DNA from: Trichodelitschia bisporula
Taxonomy: Eukaryota > Ascomycota > Dothideomycetes > Phaeotrichales > Phaeotrichaceae
Direction of reading: 5' to 3'
Assembly: GCA_010356995.1 (NCBI GenBank)
Contig: ML996705.1
Span: 1-64,000 of the forward strand
DNA: 64,000 nt
The notes under the pieces were generated by a model that was given only the letters and a program-made list of their open reading frames with translations, was not told the DNA's origin and did not search any database. The position numbers were made by a program, and so were the translations under genes. Of this stretch, positions 46,500 through 58,289 are shown piece after piece. Each line of letters opens with the position of its first letter. The stretch's first letter is position 1.

Positions 46500-46978
46500 C
46501 GATGTCGGTGGTGGGTTACTGTTGTGGTGGGTTGAGGTGAGGTTGTTGGTATCGTCGTTGGCGTGGTGAACTTGGCGCGCGCGGGCGGGCCGCTGGCCGG
46601 GGATAGGGAATGACGATCATCATACGGGAACGGGAAGCAAAAACAAAGGTTGATGAGGACGGGAGAGTTATATTTGACGTCGGCGCTGCTCTACTTTCTC
46701 TGATCTCCTACGTTTTGTCTACATGTGCAGTGATAGACGATTTGCATGCTGCTGACTTGGGTGATAGCAGGCAAGAGGCCGGTCTTGGATCAGAAGCTCA
46801 ATCCCGGACACATCCCACCACCATCCCGCTCTCGAACCTCCGCCGATGCAGCCGGCCCATGATGGATGCTCCTATATTGGACTGACGTACTCCGTACAAT
46901 GCCCCGGTGTTGGACTCCGATATTGAACTCCAGAGCTGGCCGTTCCATTTCTGTTTAGACCGTTTTCTGCAAAGCCAA

Positions 46979-48559
46979 CTAACATGTGAGCAGGTCCACT
47001 CCGAGGCGTGCGGCAAACAGAACAGCAGCTAAAAACCTCGAATCATCGTTTGTGATGCTGAACTGGTTCGGGTGGAGGAGGAAGGCGTTGCTGTCGCCGA
47101 TGTCTAGCTGCTCTTTTTCCTTCATGAGGCGAGCTTTCTTTTGGCTAACTTGGTGGAGAAAACGTTCGCGGATCGTGCTCGCAAGGAGGCGGTGCTCTTG
47201 GTGAGCAAGGCGGACCTCTCGTGTTCTTCGTCCAACATATCGATAGTGCTCCGAGCTTTGCTAGCCTGCTAGCCGCAACTCTATCCATCCTTTCGTGCTG
47301 CTTGTACCTCCTGCCATGCGACGTAGCGTCCGAGCCGTGACTCGGATCCTGAAGATCCAGTCGACATTCGGCAGCTAAGCCGTACCGCAAGCAGCCCCGG
47401 TTCCATATACCCATGTCCGAATCCTTCATCCAGCGTTCTTTTTAAGCCTCCACGCCTCTGCGCGCAAAAGGCGGCACCGTCCGGAAGGCTCAGTACAGGG
47501 CCCAGCCTCCTGCAGAGCCGGCTTCGCTTCCTCATCTGTTCTTTGCGAACTTTTACCTCGTGGCAAGTGGGACGCCGTGCGCTGCGGAAACGCTTGGTCA
47601 GAGAGTGCATGCTCATGCACTAGCTCTCTGCACGTGTGAAGCACACTACGGTAGGTTGAGCAAGCGGGCGGGGTATTGCTTATGAGAGTTGTCTTGGCCG
47701 GCCTCGCCGGGCCATCCCTTCGCTCACAAGCTGATGGCGCGACGCGTACCTGCGTTTCAACTTCCCAGAAGGCAAACAGCACTTTCAGGCAGTCCAGCAT
47801 TCTCCAGCTCACAAAACCCCAAGGCTGCGGAAACGCGATCTCAAGCACAGACGAGACATCGGCTTAATCCCTCGTGGCAGCGGGGGGTGCGGCGAGGAGC
47901 CGTCGAGGATGGTCAGACGCTCCTGAAGTCCGACCAGAAACAAGCTTCTCCGCAATGTTGCATTATCGCGCAGGGTCTGAAGGATCAGAGCTGGGATATA
48001 TGCAGGCTAAGGAATTTGAAGTGAGGAACCTACCTTTTACGGGCACCTTTTACAGCATGCCTGTTATGCCGTTCGAAGACCTTGAAAAATGCAGTCACCA
48101 CAACGCCAGCAGGAATATCTGCGCCTCCAGCCTCGCAACGAGGAGGTTGGTCCTAAATGCGAGCCAAAGGCGTTGCGTGCAGTTCCACGAGGCAGTCCGC
48201 GTGGCATAAAGTCTAAATCGTTTCCAGCAGCCTTCGAGAACAATTTTGTGAAGGCCGCGCGCTCGAGCTAGTCCCCGAGCCGCGAACGCCGAGTCATGAG
48301 GCGTTCCGCTTGTGGCCGCCTGCATATCGGAAGCAGCCGACGACTGGTCAAAAGCTTCCACAGTCGTCGGCAGCCGGCCCTCGTTTCCCCACACTGAGGC
48401 TGGCTTGAACAACGCTAGGGTGATCAAACAATGCCAGGCAATGACGATCACACGAGAAGGGGTACGTACCTTGTGTCTTCGTGCCTTTGATGTCGAGAGA
48501 GATGTTGCTCTCAACCGTCGCATTATTTCGTCGAGAGTCTCCAATTTCTGATAAGCCAC
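46979..48559 (-). other. Possible multi-exon gene or gene relic (unrecognised)
   Basis: Coding-like pieces lie on the minus strand. A first segment from 48559 reads MAYQKLETLDEIMRRLRATS and ends at a good donor (GTACGT). A last segment to a TAG at 46979 reads QKKARLMKEKEQLDIGDSNA then FLLHPNQFSITND, charged then structured. Between them several frames are open (for example from 47616), but I could not build a continuous model with good splice sites. I recognise no family. It may be a real gene whose introns I failed to place, or a decaying one. No start or stop is claimed beyond these landmarks. Confidence 0.25.
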
Positions 48560-50153
48560 AACACGACTCGCCTCGGCTTGTTCCGTTCCGTTTATGTCTT
48601 CCCCCCGTCCCGTGGCGCTCGCATTGATGCAGATGGGCGGAGGGGCTGGGTGTTTGCAAGACTTTTCATCGACGGATTAACCACAGTCTCCGGGGCAAGA
48701 GTCAATGCCCCGGCTCACATCGACGGTGCGTGACCGCTTTGGGCAAGGGTGGACCGTCCGTTTCCTAAGAGGATGCTCGTAGAAACTTCGCAAGGCGCGA
48801 ATCCTCCCCGCCTCTCTACTTCTTATTGCCGCACAAGCTCGAGATTATCGAAACTGAAGAAAATGTGGGGGACATCGGTACCAGTTCGCGGGATAGCTGA
48901 GAACGTCAATCACGTATGTGGCCGCCAGTCATGATCTTTCATGATATCCGGCGACTTTTTCCGCCGCAATTTAACACGGGTCGACGGAACGTCCTCCCAT
49001 CTTCTATGCTGATGTCTCGCATTTGAGCTGTACGGATGTACCGTACTGGATCAAGGTACCCCATCAACTTCCCTTGAGCCCAACAACACATGCAACCACG
49101 CCTCTCGCCTTCATTGTTAATCCCCTCACAATCCCGGTGTCGCATCGGTGTCGCAAGCTCTCGTAGCTTGTCCTGTTCGAAGCAGGTGACCCAGCGACGC
49201 CCACCCCGCTTTTACTCCCCGCGAGTCATGCCCCGCACTTCCCAGCAGCATTCGATGACAAGCCACAAACTCGGGTTCGCTTCCAGGCTCCGCGTAGAAA
49301 GCGGCCAACAGACGCCAAAGACGGAGAGGCGGCGAGTAGCGCTCATCGACCCCCGACATGGCCGTGAAGCTATCACGATTCGGTGAGCAAATAGCGTCTC
49401 ATCTTCGGTCTCATCAGTCGTGCGGGTAGTCCCCCACCGCCAGCCTCCCCGCAAAATTCATCGCTCGACACGGACAACCATGTGTAGACCCCCTGGTAGC
49501 CAACATGCGCGGTACCCCTCAAGCTACGGTACGGTATAATCCGCCGCTGCCTCGTGCGCGTCGTGCCAATCTCTTGCCCGCTAGAAATCCCCCAGGACCT
49601 GCAGGCTGCATGTCGCAGTAGTAACAGCGGTCTGGATACAAGAGTCCATACCTCCGCACCTCGCGCGTCAAGTCGGGTGTTAACGTCAAAGCTTCGAGAT
49701 CCTGCAACCGGTTGCTGAACCTCAATCGCCAAGCTAATCTATTCGCGACAAACCCGATGGCCGCTTGAATGCACCAGCGGGTAGTAACGTCGATCGCACT
49801 TTACGAAAGGCTGAGCTGGGCGGTCGTCGACTACATCGCGGTACGTTTCTCTCCTAAGAAAGTTCATCGCGTCCATCACACACTCTTGATATCGAGGTGG
49901 TGCTCGATTTCCGTCGCGGGTGAAGATCGCATCGCAATGCGCGCCGTCTTGCCGTCTGACGTGCCGCCGAACCTCGGCGGAAATATGCCGACAGCCAATC
50001 CCCGACACGAGGCTGGGGTTGCTTGCTGGGAGGCTGTCTGCCCATCACTGTGCAATCAGCCACAACGCCTGCATTCAGTCGCGCATCATCTCCTAAATAC
50101 ACACGCGCGCCCGGTCTGGTACCGTAGCTGACAATGCCTCAGACTTCGCTCCG
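48560..50153. other. Gene-poor region upstream of the receptor gene
   Basis: 1.6 kb with only short frames on both strands and no recognised domain, repeat or RNA gene. The right end should hold the promoter of the PTH11-like receptor gene. Confidence 0.45.
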
Positions 50154-52058
50154 ATGGCCTCAACAGCAGTCAGTCATGAGCAGCGCAATTGGATGGCGGG
50201 GTTCGCCGTGCCTATTCAAATCCTCACGACGGCTTTGGTCGGAATACGCATCGCGTCGCGCATGACCACCAAGGGCAACCTAGGACTGGACGACGTTTTT
50301 ATCATTGTGGCGTGGATTTTGGGGACTGCGCTCACAGTGCTCGTCCTTCTCGGTACGTCTGTATTCTCCATCAGAGAGAATGCGCACTCATAGCAGTAGC
50401 GACCTATAAATATGGCTTCAACCGCCACATATGGGATGTTCCGCCTGACAGGTGGGCCTCGGGAGCCCTCATCGGCTTTATCATCGAATACGTCTTCTTC
50501 TACAGCACCTGTCTGACGAAGATCTCCGTCCTGATGTTCTACCGCCGGCTGGTGGCCGGCACCTACAGCAACAAGTTCAAGTGGGCCATGTGGGCTGCCA
50601 TCACTTTCGTCGTCGTGTATACCATCGTCGTCTCCTTCCTGGTCCTGTTCACCTGCAATCCGATTCCCGCGGTATGGAAGAACTACGACCTCCAGTGGGC
50701 CCAGACCCACAAATTCTCCTGCACGTCAAGGCCCGTCCAGACGTGGGTGGCCGAGCTCACGGGCGCGCTCAGCGTCTTCAGCGACGTGTACTCGATTCTC
50801 CTTCCCGCCGCACTGCTGATGCGAATCCGGATATCACGCCGCCAGCGCATTGGCCTGCTCTTCGTTTTTGGCGTTGGCTTCTTGTGCGTTCTTTTCCACC
50901 ACTGCATCTTCCACCTACTGACATTCCAGGGTCGTCGGCTCCGGCATCGCACGCACCATCTTCCTCGGCCGCACCCAAGCTGAAGTCCTCGACAAATCAT
51001 GGGCAGCCTTCGAAGTCTTCGTCACCAGCATCGCCGAGTGCAACGTCGCCATCATGTGCGCCTGCGCACCATCGCTTAAATCCGTCTTCGGCCGCTTCTT
51101 CCGCGACCTGAGCAGCAAGGTCGGCAGCCGCGACCAGACCAAGGACAGCAGCGGCAACACAAGCCGGTACGACAGCCAGATCTCGAATGCGCTGAAACGA
51201 AGCGCCTCCATGATAAAGCGCATCGCCCCAACGAGCAGACTGGAGGTGCATCTTCAGCGGCGCGACGCAGAGAACAGTTTCGTTGACGCGCACGAATACG
51301 GACTGAAGAGCCTCGACCCCGTCCCCTCAGGCTACGACGACAAGCTAGCCGTCGTGACCGAAGAAACCCACCGTGTGATCTCCCCACCGCCCACCCTCGC
51401 CGTCCCCGACCTCCGCAATTCGGGATCCGATTTCTTCGATATGCGCAGCCGCTTCGACAGCATCCCCGGCCTCGTCACACCGGGGTCCTTCATCATCTCC
51501 CCCTCCGAGTCATCCGACGACGAAGCCTCCCTCGTCCCCGGCAACCCGCGCGACGGACTCCCCGGCTTTTTACCGGACATTCCCTCCGCAAATAGTTCGG
51601 CGCCCGACATCGCCACCCACGGACAGCGGCCACGCAGCGCCTCCGAACCCCCCGCCTTCGATTTCGGCATCCCCCTCAGCCCCGTCACCAGCGACCCGTT
51701 CATAACCTCCGTGCTCCGCATGGACGAGGCGCAGTCCCACTCACCACCCTCCCCGAGAAGCCAGTGGCCATTCAATCGCTCTGACCACACGCGGTTCCAC
51801 GAGCCACGCTCCGCGTCCGCGGCCGAGCGGCCTAACCCCTTCGACGTCGCGCCCTTCGAGCAGCGGCCCGGTACGGCGGACTGGCCGTACTCAGCCGCGG
51901 TGCGCGCCTTCCCCGAGCGCCCGGCGACAGCAAGTCCGCCGCCCTTCGGGATGGGGTTGCAAATACCGCGGCGGCCGAGTAGTGCGTCTAGTAGCGCGGG
52001 TCGGCAACGGCGGCGATTGACGCGAGATAAATGGAGTCCCGCGCTGAGTCCCGCATAG
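50154..52058 (+). CDS. PTH11-type rhodopsin-like integral membrane protein
   Basis: Seven-helix plasma-membrane protein of the fungal rhodopsin/PTH11-like family; some members sense host surfaces, most have no known ligand. Exons 50154-50352, 50394-50883 and 50930-52058; 605 aa. The helical half includes AVPIQILTTALVGIRIASR, LGLDDVFIIVAWILGTAL, GALIGFIIEYVFFYSTCLTK, WAMWAAITFVVVYTIVVSF and TGALSVFSDVYSILLP. The conserved ARTIFLGRTQ / SWAAFEVFVTSIAECNVAI region follows. The last 300 residues or so are a disordered Ser/Pro-rich cytosolic tail (SPSESSDDEASLVPG, RPSSASSSAGR), probably phosphorylated. The family has CFEM and non-CFEM forms; no CFEM domain is present here. Introns are 41 and 46 bp. 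Confidence 0.88.
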
Positions 52059-52616
52059 GGTTTGGGGCGTTTTGTTTTTGGGATGCGACTTCTGTTCGTT
52101 TGCATAGGTCCCGGAAAAATGGGCGGCATGGTTATGATGGGATGGTTTTTATGAGGTTTCTGGTCTGGCATGGCTGGGCGCTTGGGAGATACCCGCCGCA
52201 CGTTTGGTCTCTGTATATGTACGTATGGTAATGTCTATCTGCATACGCTATGAGTCTTCTGAGTTGATTTTGATATGCCTCGGGTGTCTTACGTATGAGG
52301 ACTAGTAAGGGGACAGGTGGTCTTTCCATCCTGTGATTTAATGTCGTCGGTGCCTTCCCCCGGAAGACCCTTGAAGTGCGCGGTCGTTCTCTCCTTCGTT
52401 GGATGACAAGGCAGGTGCCTGCCACCGGAGGATGTAGTTGGGTCCTATCGTCCCTTCTTGCTCTGGATGATGACGAACGTACTTTCCATGTCGGTACACT
52501 TCTCCTCAGCGGTATCGGATCCTTTGACTCGCACAATGACGCGGCCTTCTCTATAAGTTCTCAGCCAGCCTCGATTTCTTCCAACTATTCCAACCTCACC
52601 CACTCACCAGTCAACA

Positions 52617-52760
52617 CTCTCATCTCTTCATCAATCAACACTTTCATCTCTTCATCAATCAACGCTCTCATCTCTTCATCAATCAGCGCTCTCATCTCTT
52701 CATCAATCAACAGCCTCACCACTTCATCCATCAACAATCTCATCTCCTCACCAGTCTCCC
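52617..52760 (+). repeat. Minisatellite of about 30-bp units
   Basis: Units built on CTCATCTCTTCATCAATCAA followed by CRSY-like variants repeat about five times at a 30-bp period, with diverged end copies (CACCACTTCATCCATCAACA, CATCTCCTCACCAGTC). The array lies about 80 bp upstream of the first ATG of the protease-like locus, in its likely promoter or 5' leader, and happens to be open in one frame. Confidence 0.85.
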
Positions 52761-52839
52761 CGCAGCTTGACCTGTTGCCCCAACCTTTTTCAACTTCATC
52801 TCCTCGCCACTCCCCCAGCAGCTCGACTTAACAACAGCA

Positions 52840-54614
52840 ATGGCATCTTCGAAGCGCTCATTCTCTCCCGCCTCACCGGGCGAGGTGCCCCCGTCAAACA
52901 AGCGTCAGGTCCACGCCTCTGAGGAGGTGGAGTGGGAAGACGCACAGACGGCTCCCGAATCTCCCGTCTCTCCGGAATAAATGGTGTGGGAAGGCGTACA
53001 GACGTCTCCCGAATCTTCCGTCTCTCCGGAAGAGATTGCCTTGGACGTCGGGTTCACAACTTCCATGTCCCAGGCTCAAGCCACTCACACTTCGACAAAC
53101 CTCGATCGTGACTGGGAGGTGAGGACGTATCTCATTCCGCGTAGGTCAACTCCCTCCAAAGAAAGCGCATGTGAGCTGACTTGTAACTGAAGGCGTTACT
53201 GGCATTCGTCAGCTTCCCGGAGACATGGCCCGGACTGAGCTAGTCATGAATTGCTCGGAGTCAACGGAAGCGCTTGTGAGAACGCTCCACCCCTTCCTTC
53301 GCAAGCATGAAGAGGTGTTCGTGAGGAAAAGCAATATACCCAAAGAGCCAATGATTTGGCTCATCTATCACATGGAATGCGAAGACGAAGGCCCCATTCC
53401 GCTGAAGGTTGCAGGCCCCGAGGTCCCACATCAGGCACTGCGTGGGGCGGAGGAAGACACCCATGGAGGAAAGCTGTAGAGGCGTGGACATCGACATCCA
53501 CAGCACCCGGGAAGTTCTCACCCACAGCCAGATCAGCAGCTTACGGCGGACCTTCAAGGACTCGTCGGGTGTTCGCGTCATGCTCTCCGGACAACTTTCC
53601 GTTCTCTACGACAACAAGGGGATACTGTTCCGAACGAACATGTACCACGGCGAGGTGGGGTCCATTGGAACATTGTCAGTTCATTGAGAAGTCGGTTCTC
53701 GGGTCCCATTCACACAATCATCATCCTAAGTTTCCGGCGCAGTGGTGGCTGAGGGTGACAATATCTCGATGAAGGCGTGCCTGGGACTGCGCCTCCAACT
53801 GGAGGACAGGACGAATGCCATCACCGTCCCTACTCACGGATTCGTCTTTCTCACACAATCAAACTATTTGGTGAGAAAGCTCAGTTTCTGCTATCACCAC
53901 ATCAAGCCGGTGATGGCTCGCTGCGATCTGGAAGCTTTGACGGGCGGTAAGCCAGCTATAGCCGGGGACAATTTGGCATTGGGCAAGAAGGTCTGCCTAT
54001 GCAACTCGAATCAAGAGGTTGGTATCATCCACCGCACCTTCGACAGTCCATCCAGGACCTTGCCGTACCCTGCTGGGTTCCCCCATGACCTGAGCTTGGT
54101 AACGGGACCCGATCTTCCGGCCATGAATGCACCTCGAGGCATGCCGCTGCTCACCGGGTTGGCACTTCCTCAAGACGTCCTTGATGGTAGGGTCGTTTTC
54201 GTCGGCCAAGTCCTGCCGACTGGCCGCTGCGATTCTCATGCAGGACATGTTGCAAACGCCACTCGCGAGGCCCTTATTGTTGGGCATGAGTACATATGGG
54301 ACGTCTATGGTATTCGGCAGGCGTTTGTTTGGCGCTTAGCCAACTACACGTCTATGGGAGGCTTCAGCGGGGCCGTCCTCGCTGCTGGGAAACCGACGGA
54401 CTCGACCGCCCGCGCCGTCTGCTCCCAAAATTTTGAGGCCCTTCAGCAGACATGGCCCAGTGAACATCTTCCTATACACCAGTGGGGCGATTGCGGGACC
54501 TTCTGGGGCCAATCAGGCTGGGGTCCTAGACACCTATCGTGCAATGGCGGATATTGGCTTCCCGACGACATCTATAAATCTACCATTGTGATGCAGCGTG
54601 TGGACGACCTCTAG
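52840..54614 (+). pseudogene. Serine-protease-like locus, frame uncertain (possibly decaying)
   Basis: A first ORF (52840-52980, MASSKRSFSPASPGEV...) ends in TAA between two copies of a 54-bp duplication; a new ATG at 52981 reads on. A good intron joins YLIPR to VTGIRQLPGDM near 53142-53192. The next parts (GVDIDIHSTREVLTHSQ; NISMKACLGLRLQLEDR) need two further joins, for which only weak donors exist (for example 53442-53481). The last 290 codons are open to 54614. In order they show NAITVPTHGFVFL, FPHDLSLVTG and GGFSGAVLAAG, an arrangement that fits His-Asp-Ser of a chymotrypsin-fold protease. That assignment is inference; no family was recognised. The gene may be functional with unusual splicing or may be in early decay. 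Confidence 0.45.
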
Positions 54615-54779
54615 GACCCCCCGCCAGCCGCCAACGGGCCACGAACGGCGAGTTCTCACGAATCTTGAGGTTCGGTCAAGCTTCGATCAAGTCAACTAAG
54701 CGGACTTGACGACGACCCGAAGAAAGGAGGCTTAAATTTTCATCAACCAACTCAAAACCTCAAGTCACAGCGATTTCAA

Positions 54780-55221
54780 GGAAGCTCGCATCGAGACGCC
54801 CACTCATGACACCCTCATTGCGTGGCATGAATATGTCTGGGACATCAATGGGCTTCGTCGGACGGCGTTTCTTTGGCGCCATGAAAAAGGCAGGGCTTTC
54901 TCTGGCTACAGAGGGAGCGTCCTTGCAGCCGGAAAGAAAACGGATGCCACCGCCCAAGCCGTGTGCTTCCAGAACTTCGAAACCTGGGTTCAGACTTCAC
55001 GCGGGCACCCGACGACAGGCTTGGGTGCTGCTCTTCTGCTGTATAATGGCGGGTATTGGGTTCCCCCCTACCTCTACGAGTCTACAATCGTCATGCAGCG
55101 CGCGCAGGACCTCCCCGATCCCATTAGCCTGAGGGGACCTCCCCGCCAGCCGCCAACGGGACATGAACGCCGGGTGGTAACGAGCCCTGAGGTTCGGTCG
55201 AGCTTTGACCGAGGTAGCTAA
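54780..55221 (+). pseudogene. Partial tandem duplicate of the protease-like gene's 3' end
   Basis: This segment repeats about 54240-54700 at roughly 540 bp offset. WHEYVWDINGLR matches GHEYIWDVYGIR, and VLAAGKKTDATAQAVCFQNF matches VLAAGKPTDSTARAVCSQNF. NGGYWVPPYLYESTIVMQR matches NGGYWLPDDIYKSTIVMQR. The non-coding tail (CCGCCAGCCGCCAACGGG and following) is also duplicated. The copy has no 5' part, changes frame once relative to the parent, and has GYRGSV where the parent has GFSGAV, so the putative nucleophile Ser is Arg here. It looks like a non-functional fragment. Confidence 0.75.
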
Positions 55222-55510
55222 ATGGGTTTAGAAGGGAGCTGGCGCAATTATGGAGGATATATTGGGTGTATTCTAGTCTTGTTTGACTCCTTTCCAAAAA
55301 AATCTTTCCTGTCCCTTGACCTTCTTGCTGGTGACTGTCGTGATGTTGTACTCAGAGGATGTCGGTACAACCGTGAATTCCCGCTTCGGCCGGGAGGGGC
55401 CGTACCAAGCGGGGTCGGGATTCGCGTCGCACCGCGCCGGCGTGGGGCCGGCTACACGCCCATCCATAAAGCCGACACCGGCGTCCTACAGTCTCAACAA
55501 ACTCATCACC

Positions 55511-57693
55511 ATGGCCGTCGACATCGTCCCCCCACCCACGCCCCCCGCCACTGCCCCCGATACCAGTGCCGCCGGCACCAAGCTCTGGGAGCACCCCTCC
55601 CCGTCCTCAACGGCAATGTGCGGTTTCCTATCCGATATCAGCACGAAATTCAACCTCAGCCTTCCGGACTATCCCGCCTTGCACGCCTGGAGCATAACCC
55701 ACGTCCCGGAGTTCTGGGGCGAGGTATGGGCTTACACGGGGATTCGCGCGTCGACGGAGTATACTGAGGTGTGTGCCCCGCTGTGTACCCCCGCCTCCTG
55801 GCTGACGAGCAGGTCCTCCCTCCGGATGCGCCCATATTCCCGCGCCCGGAATGGTTCGCGGGCGCACGCCTCAATTTCGCGGAGAATTTACTCTTCCCCG
55901 CCAACCGCTCGCTGGACGAGGACTCGCCCGCGCTGATCGCGGCGACGGAAACGAGCCGCACGACACTCTCGTGGGTCGAATTGCGCGAGCGAGTACGCAT
56001 ATTCCGGGCTGCGCTTAGGGCCCGCGGTGTTACGGTCGGCGACCGCGTGGCCGGGTACGTGGGGAATCATGCTGAGGCTGTGGTTGCTATGCTGGCGACG
56101 ACGGCGCTGGGCGCGGTGTGGACGGGGGTTAGTCCTGATACGGGGGTTACGGGGGTCTTGGAGAGGTTGAGGCAGATTGAGCCGAGGGTTTTGGTGTGCG
56201 ATGATGGGGCGTATTATAATGGGCGGGGACATGGGGTTTTGGGGAAGGTTACGGAGATTGTGGATGGGTTGCCGGGGGTGGAGTGTGTGGTTGTTATCCC
56301 CACGGGTGCTGGGGCGGAGGGAGATGCTGCGGGTATACGGGGCGCGGTTAGGCTGGAGGCGTTTCTGGAGGGCGGAGAAGACGAGGATCTGGCTTTCGAG
56401 CAGTTACCGCCTGATCACCCAGTGTACATCCTGTACTCCAGCGGCACAACAGGCGCACCGAAGTGCATTGTCCATGGAGCCATTGGGACGCTCATCCAGC
56501 ATAAGAAGGAACATGCCCTGCACTGTGGCTTGCGCCCCGGGTCGCGAATGCTCTACTTCACGACTGCGACGTGGATGATGTGGCACTGGCTTGTGTCTGC
56601 GCTGGCGGTTGGCGCGACGGTCGTGTGCTACGATGGGTCGCCCTTTCGATCCCCTGGCGAGGAGGAAGGGACGTCAGTCCCGGATGATCTGGCCATGCCG
56701 CGGTTATGTCAGGATCTGGACGTTACGCACTTTGGCACCTCCGCGAAGTATCTTTCCGTCCTGGAGCAGCGGGGCGTGGTGCCCACCGCCTCACTACCGC
56801 TGAACAAGCTCGAGGCGATATACTCGACCGGGTCTCCGCTTGCGCCGAGTACGTTTGCATTTGTGTACAAGGCTTTTCCCGCGAGGATTAATCTGGGAAG
56901 TATTACTGGGGGCACGGATATCATCAGTCTTTTCGGTGCGCCGTGTCCGCTGCTCCCGGTGCGCGCGGGCGAGATTCAATGCTTGGGTCTCGGGATGGCG
57001 GTGCGCGCGTGGGATGGCGATGGGGCGGACGTGAGTGCTTCGGGCGAGGCGGGGGATCTGGTGTGCGTCGCGCCGTTCCCGTGCCAGCCGGTTGGGTTCT
57101 GGGGCCCCGACGGGACAGAAAAGTATCAAGCGGCGTATTTTGAAAGGTTTCCGGGCGTGTGGCATCATGGGGATTATGTGCGGTTTGAGCGGTGGACGGG
57201 GAGTACGGGGGGGTTAGTTATGCTGGGGCGGAGTGATGGGGTGCTTAAGCCGGCGGGGGTGAGGTTTGGGAGTAGTGAGATTTATAATTTGGTGTTGAAG
57301 GGGTTTGGGGGGGAGGTCGCTGATGCGCTGTGTGTGGGGAGGAGGAGGGAGGGGGAGGGGGATGAGACTGTGGTGTTGTTTTTGAGGATGGAGCCGGGGG
57401 TTGAGTGTGATGAGGAGCTGGTGGATCGGGTTAAGGGGTTGATTAGGAAGGAGTTGAGTGCGAGGCATGTCCCTGGTGTGGTGGTGGCATGTCCGGATAT
57501 TCCGGTGACGAGTAATGGGAAGAAGTGGGTTGCCCTTTCCCTCTGGTTTGGTGGCTAGAGCATGGCTAACTGGAGCAGGGTCGAGACGGCGGTGAAGCAG
57601 ATCTTGTGTGGGATGGAGGTTAAGATCGGGGCAGCGGTTGCGAACCCGGAGTGTTTGGAGTGGTATCGGGAGTTTGCCAGGACCAGTGCGTAG
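55511..57693 (+). CDS. Acetoacetyl-CoA synthetase
   Basis: Cytosolic ANL-superfamily ligase that makes acetoacetyl-CoA from acetoacetate, ATP and CoA, feeding sterol and lipid synthesis or leucine breakdown. Exons 55511-55768, 55813-57524 and 57579-57693; 694 aa, normal length. The N-terminal ACAS_N part (KLWEHPSPSS, HAWSITHVPEFWGEVW) precedes PEWFAGARLNFAENLLF. The AMP-binding P-loop is YILYSSGTTGAPKCIVHG. MLYFTTATWMMWHWL is a block shared by AACS, followed by YSTGSPLAPSTFAFVYK and SITGGTDIISLF. The C-terminal domain has GRSDGVLKPAGVRFG and the catalytic Lys region VTSNGKKVETAVKQI, the latter only after splicing out 57525-57578. Complete and apparently functional. Confidence 0.93.
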
Positions 57694-58289
57694 GTTTGGA
57701 CGGTGGACGTTGGTGATGATACCGCGGCCTGGCGAGTGCTAGGGCTGGACACTGGTGACGAGGCCGGGTAAAAGTCCGGTCAGTGTAGTTTGTAGACATA
57801 CCGGGCCCGCTATCCCGCGTAGGGTAAGGAGTGCGATGATGTTGCCATCTCCACGAGGCTGAAGAACGGCTCGGCGTCGACTAGAACTAAGAGAAAGACC
57901 ATGTGAGTGCGCCTGCGTCTTCTATCGCACATACGGCCAGCTTGCTACTTCAAAGGCTCGTGCTCTTCTTTCGCTTCATCTCCTGTATATCAGCTCGCAA
58001 TATCAGTCCGCGAATCGATCAATAGATTGATCATTGACCAGTAACTATAGTCCGCTTTCTGCTTCGTGATGACTTCCCATTCGTTTATCACCCTCATAAT
58101 CTTGAGTTGAGAATGCAACGTCGCCAGATCCTCGATCTGTATGCCCAGCCGCCCTCATCATCAGGGCCTTAACGACCGGAGCAGCATTCAGCCTCCATCT
58201 GCGCCGCCGAGAAGCCCTCTCAAGTTCGCGTCGCCGGTCTATCGCAGTCCGCGGAAGGCTATCCGCCTCCGCTTGTCCCAGAAACAGCT
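57694..58289. other. Convergent 3' region between AACS and SAM35-like gene
   Basis: 596 bp without coding sequence; terminal parts of both transcripts expected here. Confidence 0.5.

Noticed and set aside
49130-49210. tRNA-like hairpins around TGTTCGAAGCAGG
   Set aside because: No complete A and B boxes and no cloverleaf could be drawn by eye.
46500-50100. Gene-poor stretch as a decayed transposon
   Set aside because: No terminal repeats, target-site duplications, transposase or reverse-transcriptase motifs, and no strong AT shift were seen.
51332-52201. 289-codon minus frame opposite the PTH11-like tail
   Set aside because: Mirror of a low-complexity Ser/Pro-rich coding tail on the plus strand.
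53442-53481. 40-bp intron to repair the frame of the protease-like gene
   Set aside because: Length fits, but the donor GTGGGG is weak and no branch point is visible; kept only as a possibility in the gene entry.
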